Assembly: GCA_963933055.1 (NCBI GenBank)
Contig: CAWVSY010000041.1
Coordinates: 1 to 34,541, forward strand
Direction of reading: 5' to 3'
Length of the DNA: 34,541 nt
Source of the DNA: Oleispira sp963933055
GTDB lineage: Bacteria > Pseudomonadota > Gammaproteobacteria > Pseudomonadales > Oceanobacteraceae
In this document: one piece after another, positions 31,247-34,541 of the stretch
Layout of the letters: the number at the start of each line of letters is the position of its first letter
How positions within the stretch are numbered: the stretch's first letter is position 1
The notes under the pieces: generated by a model
What the model saw: only the letters and a program-made list of their open reading frames with translations
Told to the model about the DNA's origin: nothing
Databases searched by the model: none
Position numbers and translations under genes: made by a program

Positions 31247-31522
31247 TTATAAATCCAAATCCACAACATCAGATCCTCCTTTCGTAATGCCTCGCACTAA
31301 CGCGGCCATAACTCGATAAGGTAAATCAAAGACGAACTCAAGAGCCTCATACCAAGCACTATCACCATCACGCCTCTTCGGCCAGATTATATGAACAAGA
31401 ATAAAGCCAACAATGGCGGCCAATAAAACAGACCAAGAGAATCCAGTATAAAACAGGTCAAAAACGAGATACCCGCTGATACAAGAGATAAAGATTGCGA
31501 CTACGGCTAGAAAATCATCCAT
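31247..31522 (-). CDS. Small membrane protein of unknown function
   Basis: This 91-residue protein has two predicted membrane helices (about 3-25, FLAVVAIFISCISGYLVFDL, and about 31-48, WSVLLAAIVGFILVHII). A basic WPKRRDGD turn follows, then an amphipathic C-terminal tail rich in acidic and hydrophobic residues. I do not recognise a family. I prefer the ATG at 31522 because CGGAG lies eight bases upstream; a GTG at 31531 would add three residues. It is the first gene of the minus-strand run that leads through the DCC remnant into creB-creC-creD, and is divergent from the TonB-dependent receptor. Confidence 0.7.
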   Translation of the reverse strand: MDDFLAVVAIFISCISGYLVFDLFYTGFSWSVLLAAIVGFILVHIIWPKRRDGDSAWYEALEFVFDLPYRVMAALVRGITKGGSDVVDLDL

Positions 31523-31550
31523 GTAAACCACTCCGTTATGATTATGCTTG

Positions 31551-31563
31551 ATAATGTCATTAT
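31551..31563. promoter_or_regulatory. 13-bp palindrome in the divergent promoter region
   Basis: ATAATGTCATTAT is a perfect odd-centred palindrome 29 bases upstream of the small membrane protein start. It resembles part of a Fur box but lacks the standard heptamer spacing. Possible operator for the minus-strand operon. Confidence 0.35.
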
Positions 31564-31623
31564 TCCAAGCTCTGCAGAGTATACCGTCTAACTATATGAT
31601 CATTAATAAAAACCACCAATACG

Positions 31624-31642
31624 AATGATAGCAATTATCATT
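31624..31642 (+). promoter_or_regulatory. Fur box upstream of the TonB-dependent receptor
   Basis: AATGATAGCAATTATCATT matches 16 of the 18 defined bases of the palindromic Fur box form AATGATAATnATTATCATT. It overlaps the region expected for the -35 of a promoter with -10 TATATT (31652-31657). Fe2+-loaded Fur would therefore repress the receptor gene. Confidence 0.85.
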
Positions 31643-31694
31643 AACGTTTGTTATATTGCCGATTCTCATGATAAAAGCTCAGAAAGGCAGCCCA

Positions 31695-33869
31695 ATGCTC
31701 AAAAAACACTCTATCAGCATTATCCTCACACTATCGGGGATCGTGTTTTCTAACGCATTATTTGCTGAAATAAATGAACTCGACGCTGTTACTGTAACCG
31801 CATCGGCCATTGATGATTCAGCGCAATTGGCACATGTAGCCAAGCAAAATGCGTTAAACGGGCAAACCATTATTCTAGCTGAGCAGCTCAACCAGTTTGG
31901 CGATCAGCCTTTAGGCGATGCACTGCGTCGTGTTTCAGGTATCAATTTTGACGGAGCGAACCGAGCACGAGAAATACAACTGCGCGGACTAGGCGCAGAA
32001 TATACGCAAGTGACCATTAATGGTCGCCGCATCATCGACAGCAGTTCATCACGCTCAGTACAAGTAGACCGCATTCCAAGTTCAATGGTTGAACGCATCG
32101 AAATCATACATACACCCTTGGCGAGCAACGACGGCCAAGGTGCCGCTGGTACGGTAAATATAATATTAAAACAAGGTAGCGAATACCTGCCTAATCAAGT
32201 TGGTATTGGCTTTGGTACTTTACAAGACAATGGCCAAATAGGTGACGCTACATTCCAATACAGCACAGGAAATGACACCGTAGCCGTAACACTAGCAGGC
32301 GGCATTCAACAGCAGCGCCGCAACGAAAGCAAAGATGAACTCGAATACTCAGCCGATAATCAAGCCGATGGTGGCGAAATAAAAACCAATGACCGCCGCT
32401 ATGAACAAGTTAATTTAATACCTACCATCGATATTATACTTAACAATTCAAACTCACTTTCATTTGAACCAACGTTTTTACAAACCATTGAATTCAGAGA
32501 TGATATTAAAAGATCACTGACAGATGATCAGTTAACGATTAAAAAACAGTCAAAAGAATTTCGCAAACGTACACGACAAAATACTGGGCTCTATGCCGAA
32601 CTAGAAACTCAGGTTTCACCCGACATTGAATTGAAAAGTTTTATTGATTGGCAAGATGGCTACGAAGATACCACTCGTGATCAAGATAACTTCGATGATA
32701 AAAATGTATTAACTGGCACAAAACAGCGAGAGCAAAGTGTTGATTTAAATCTGATTAAAGTAGGATTCAAAGCCAAGCACTTAGTAGGACAGCACGCCTT
32801 AGAATACGGGTTAGGCTTATCGCAAGAAAAACGAGAAGAAGATAACAGCGAAATAAAAAATGGTGAATTACAAGATCCTAGTATCGATAACATTTATGAA
32901 TTAACTGAATCCATTAACCATGTATACGTACAAGATTCGTTATCATTATTTAAAGGCAACCAGACAACGTTTGGCCTGCGCGCTGAAAAATCAGAAACTG
33001 AAACCGTTGATTTCGCAGACGATAGCACAACCAAACGTACAACGTCTTTCTTGCCTTCCTTTAATTTAAAACAAGCCATTGATGACAACTCTTTTGTACG
33101 CTTAGGGGTTGCTAAAACTTTACGCCGACCTGATTTAAGAAGTTTATCACCAACAATCTCTGAAGAAGATGGCACATTTTCCGACCCTGATACCGCGGGT
33201 AATCCCAATGCAAAACCTGAAAGTATTATTGGCATCGACTTTTCGTTTGAACATTACTTTTATAACAACAACGGTTTAGTGAGTCTTTCTGTATTTGATA
33301 GAAGCTTTGAAGATAAATTAGAAACCGTTATGACCAATGTCGATGGCCGTATTGTTGCAACACCTGAAAATACAGGAGACGGTACAATGCAAGGGGCTGA
33401 AGTAGAACTTCGCTTACCACTGAATAGCATTGGTTTGAATAATGTAACGGGGTGGTTTAATGCAACGGCAATTGAAACCGAAGTGAATATTTCAAGTACC
33501 GGAGAGAAAAGACGTTTTCTTGATCAACCTGATCATTTAGGAAATCTAGGTTTTGATTGGACACTTGCAACCTTTAACTCAACCATCGGACTCAGCATTA
33601 ATTACTCTAGTGGTTATGACCAGACGCAAGCATTGTCAGATGGCACATTCGAAAAAAACATCGTAGATTCAAATACTCGCGTAGATTTAAGTATACGCAG
33701 TGAAATTACTGAAAACACTTCGATCAATGTAACCGCTTTAAACCTTTTCGCACAAACAGCAAAGCGTGAAGACAGGTTCTTTGATTCGTCAAATGCTTTA
33801 GATTCATATAGCACTACAGACGAACCAACGTATCGTTCTATCTATTTAAAGCTTAATCATACGTTTTAA
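31695..33869 (+). CDS. TonB-dependent outer membrane receptor, iron-regulated
   Basis: This protein of 724 residues runs from the ATG at 31695, chosen because AAAGG lies eight bases upstream and a normal signal peptide follows (MLKKHSISIILTLSGIVFSNALFA). A longer frame would need a TTG at 31656. After cleavage comes a TonB-box-like LDAVTVTAS, then the plug domain with PLGDALRRVSGINFDG, REIQLRGLG, VTINGRR and PSSMVERIEIIHTPLAS...GAAGTVNIILK. A 22-strand barrel of the usual length ends in YLKLNHTF with terminal Phe. The Fur box upstream makes ferric-siderophore or other iron-complex uptake likely. The ligand cannot be told. It stands alone, with no siderophore genes in the window. Confidence 0.92.
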   Translation: MLKKHSISIILTLSGIVFSNALFAEINELDAVTVTASAIDDSAQLAHVAKQNALNGQTIILAEQLNQFGDQPLGDALRRVSGINFDGANRAREIQLRGLGAEYTQVTINGRRIIDSSSSRSVQVDRIPSSMVERIEIIHTPLASNDGQGAAGTVNIILKQGSEYLPNQVGIGFGTLQDNGQIGDATFQYSTGNDTVAVTLAGGIQQQRRNESKDELEYSADNQADGGEIKTNDRRYEQVNLIPTIDIILNNSNSLSFEPTFLQTIEFRDDIKRSLTDDQLTIKKQSKEFRKRTRQNTGLYAELETQVSPDIELKSFIDWQDGYEDTTRDQDNFDDKNVLTGTKQREQSVDLNLIKVGFKAKHLVGQHALEYGLGLSQEKREEDNSEIKNGELQDPSIDNIYELTESINHVYVQDSLSLFKGNQTTFGLRAEKSETETVDFADDSTTKRTTSFLPSFNLKQAIDDNSFVRLGVAKTLRRPDLRSLSPTISEEDGTFSDPDTAGNPNAKPESIIGIDFSFEHYFYNNNGLVSLSVFDRSFEDKLETVMTNVDGRIVATPENTGDGTMQGAEVELRLPLNSIGLNNVTGWFNATAIETEVNISSTGEKRRFLDQPDHLGNLGFDWTLATFNSTIGLSINYSSGYDQTQALSDGTFEKNIVDSNTRVDLSIRSEITENTSINVTALNLFAQTAKREDRFFDSSNALDSYSTTDEPTYRSIYLKLNHTF

Positions 33870-33947
33870 GTAAAACTTTAACGATTTTTTTAAATTAAAA
33901 AGGTTATCAACATTCTGGCATGATAGATGATAAATGATAAATGGGTT

Positions 33948-34538
33948 CTATTTTGGCCTTACATTATCTTCTAGCATGGCCAGAAACTTGTCGAAGCGCT
34001 TCTTACGAGTATCTTCTCTTTTAGCCGATGTTAATCCGTAAGCAATAATATTGCGGCTGCTCTTGCTTAAGGTATCAAAGAACTCTTTTGTGTTTCCATT
34101 ATTTTTTGTACTAGCCTCAACCGCTGCCAAAAAGTCTTCTGGCATCACTAGCCCATCTGATATTGAATACGCCGCCTGCCAGCGCCCATCGACTTTGGCT
34201 GCCTCTACATGGATAAGTCCAGCTGGTTGCATTAACCCTTGCCCGATCAATGCTGCGACATGCTCGGTATTGCGTTTCGACCAGATGCTCTTTGCACGCC
34301 TAGGGGTAAAACGCTGAGTATAACAATCACCATCGACTGATTTTTTAATACCATCGATCCAACCCCAGCATAAAGCCATTTTAACGGCTTCGCTCCAATC
34401 GATTGATTGTATGCCTGATGCTTTTTTGTATATTTTTAACCACAGCTCAGTTTCCGTATTGTGGTTATGCCTCAGCCATTCATAAAAGCACTCAGGGGTT
34501 TCAAAAGGTTGCATTAACTTGTCATCAACTATTGGCAT
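33948..34538 (-). CDS. YdeI/OmpD-associated family protein
   Basis: This 196-residue soluble protein begins at the right edge of the window. The N-terminal half has the family signature: F..WL..NH..E.ELWLKIYKK, SIDWSEAVKMALCWGWIDGIKK, YTQRFTPRRAKSIWSKRN. The C-terminal helical segment ends in KKRFDKFLAML. This matches YdeI/OmpD-associated proteins, some of which were linked to peptide or bacteriocin tolerance in enterics; the mechanism is unclear. The ATG is at 34538-34536, so the start is complete but the upstream region lies outside. It converges on the TonB receptor across 78 bases that hold no clear terminator, only an ATGATAA tandem duplication. Confidence 0.85.
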   Translation of the reverse strand: MPIVDDKLMQPFETPECFYEWLRHNHNTETELWLKIYKKASGIQSIDWSEAVKMALCWGWIDGIKKSVDGDCYTQRFTPRRAKSIWSKRNTEHVAALIGQGLMQPAGLIHVEAAKVDGRWQAAYSISDGLVMPEDFLAAVEASTKNNGNTKEFFDTLSKSSRNIIAYGLTSAKREDTRKKRFDKFLAMLEDNVRPK

Positions 34539-34541
34539 TAT

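Noticed and set aside
33870..33947. Terminator for the TonB-dependent receptor
   Set aside because: There are T-rich stretches and an ATGATAA tandem duplication, but no GC-containing stem.

Overview
The window reads as chromosome of an AT-rich gammaproteobacterium, probably marine. This is inferred from a ybeZ-ybeY style junction, a periplasmic KatB-type catalase followed by an ankyrin protein as in Pseudomonas, a YjjU-type patatin, AhpC/AhpF, CreB/CreC/CreD, a Fur-boxed TonB-dependent receptor and a YdeI-family protein. Closeness to Oceanospirillales is a guess. No tRNA, rRNA, CRISPR array, insertion sequence or phage gene was seen.

Layout. 1-571: tail of an upstream gene overlapping ybeY by one base. 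572-959: a decayed LysR regulator. 971-3117: katB and an ankB-like gene on the minus strand, with a perfect OxyR half-site in the katB promoter region. 3336-4256: YjjU-like patatin, closed by a strong terminator. 4308-6251: an Old Yellow Enzyme and its TetR regulator, both preceded by the same 14-bp operator candidate. 6379-8244: an amino-acid-type dCache chemoreceptor. 8417-11004: an OxyR site, ahpC, a 295-bp gap with two hairpins, and ahpF, closed by a terminator. 11086-18527: a seven-gene V/A-type ATPase operon on the minus strand in the order B-D-I-K-E-DUF2764-A. 18658-22002: a flavin reductase-like protein, a PAS-PAS-GGDEF-EAL protein and a YkgJ-type cysteine-cluster protein. 22119-26895: a very large lipoprotein metallopeptidase split by a frameshift inside its first PA14 domain. 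27060-31522: a second YkgJ protein, creD, creC, creB, a truncated DCC-family reading frame and a small membrane protein, all on the minus strand. 31624-33869: a Fur box and a TonB-dependent receptor. 33948-34538: a YdeI/OmpD-associated family protein.

How the genes fit together. The left third is largely a peroxide and electrophile defence neighbourhood: catalase plus its ankyrin partner, AhpCF with an OxyR site, and an OYE-TetR pair resembling NemR-NemA. The V-type ATPase operon lacks recognisable C, F and G/H subunits, as known for the chlamydial type, and its gene order is an exact circular permutation of the chlamydial order. Its proteolipid keeps the residues that bind Na+ in Enterococcus hirae NtpK, so it may be a sodium pump.

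The points most worth checking are the permuted operon with DUF2764, the OxyR sites, the PA14 frameshift, the LysR wreck, and the small-membrane-protein/DCC leader before creB. I found no clearly new defence or mobile system.
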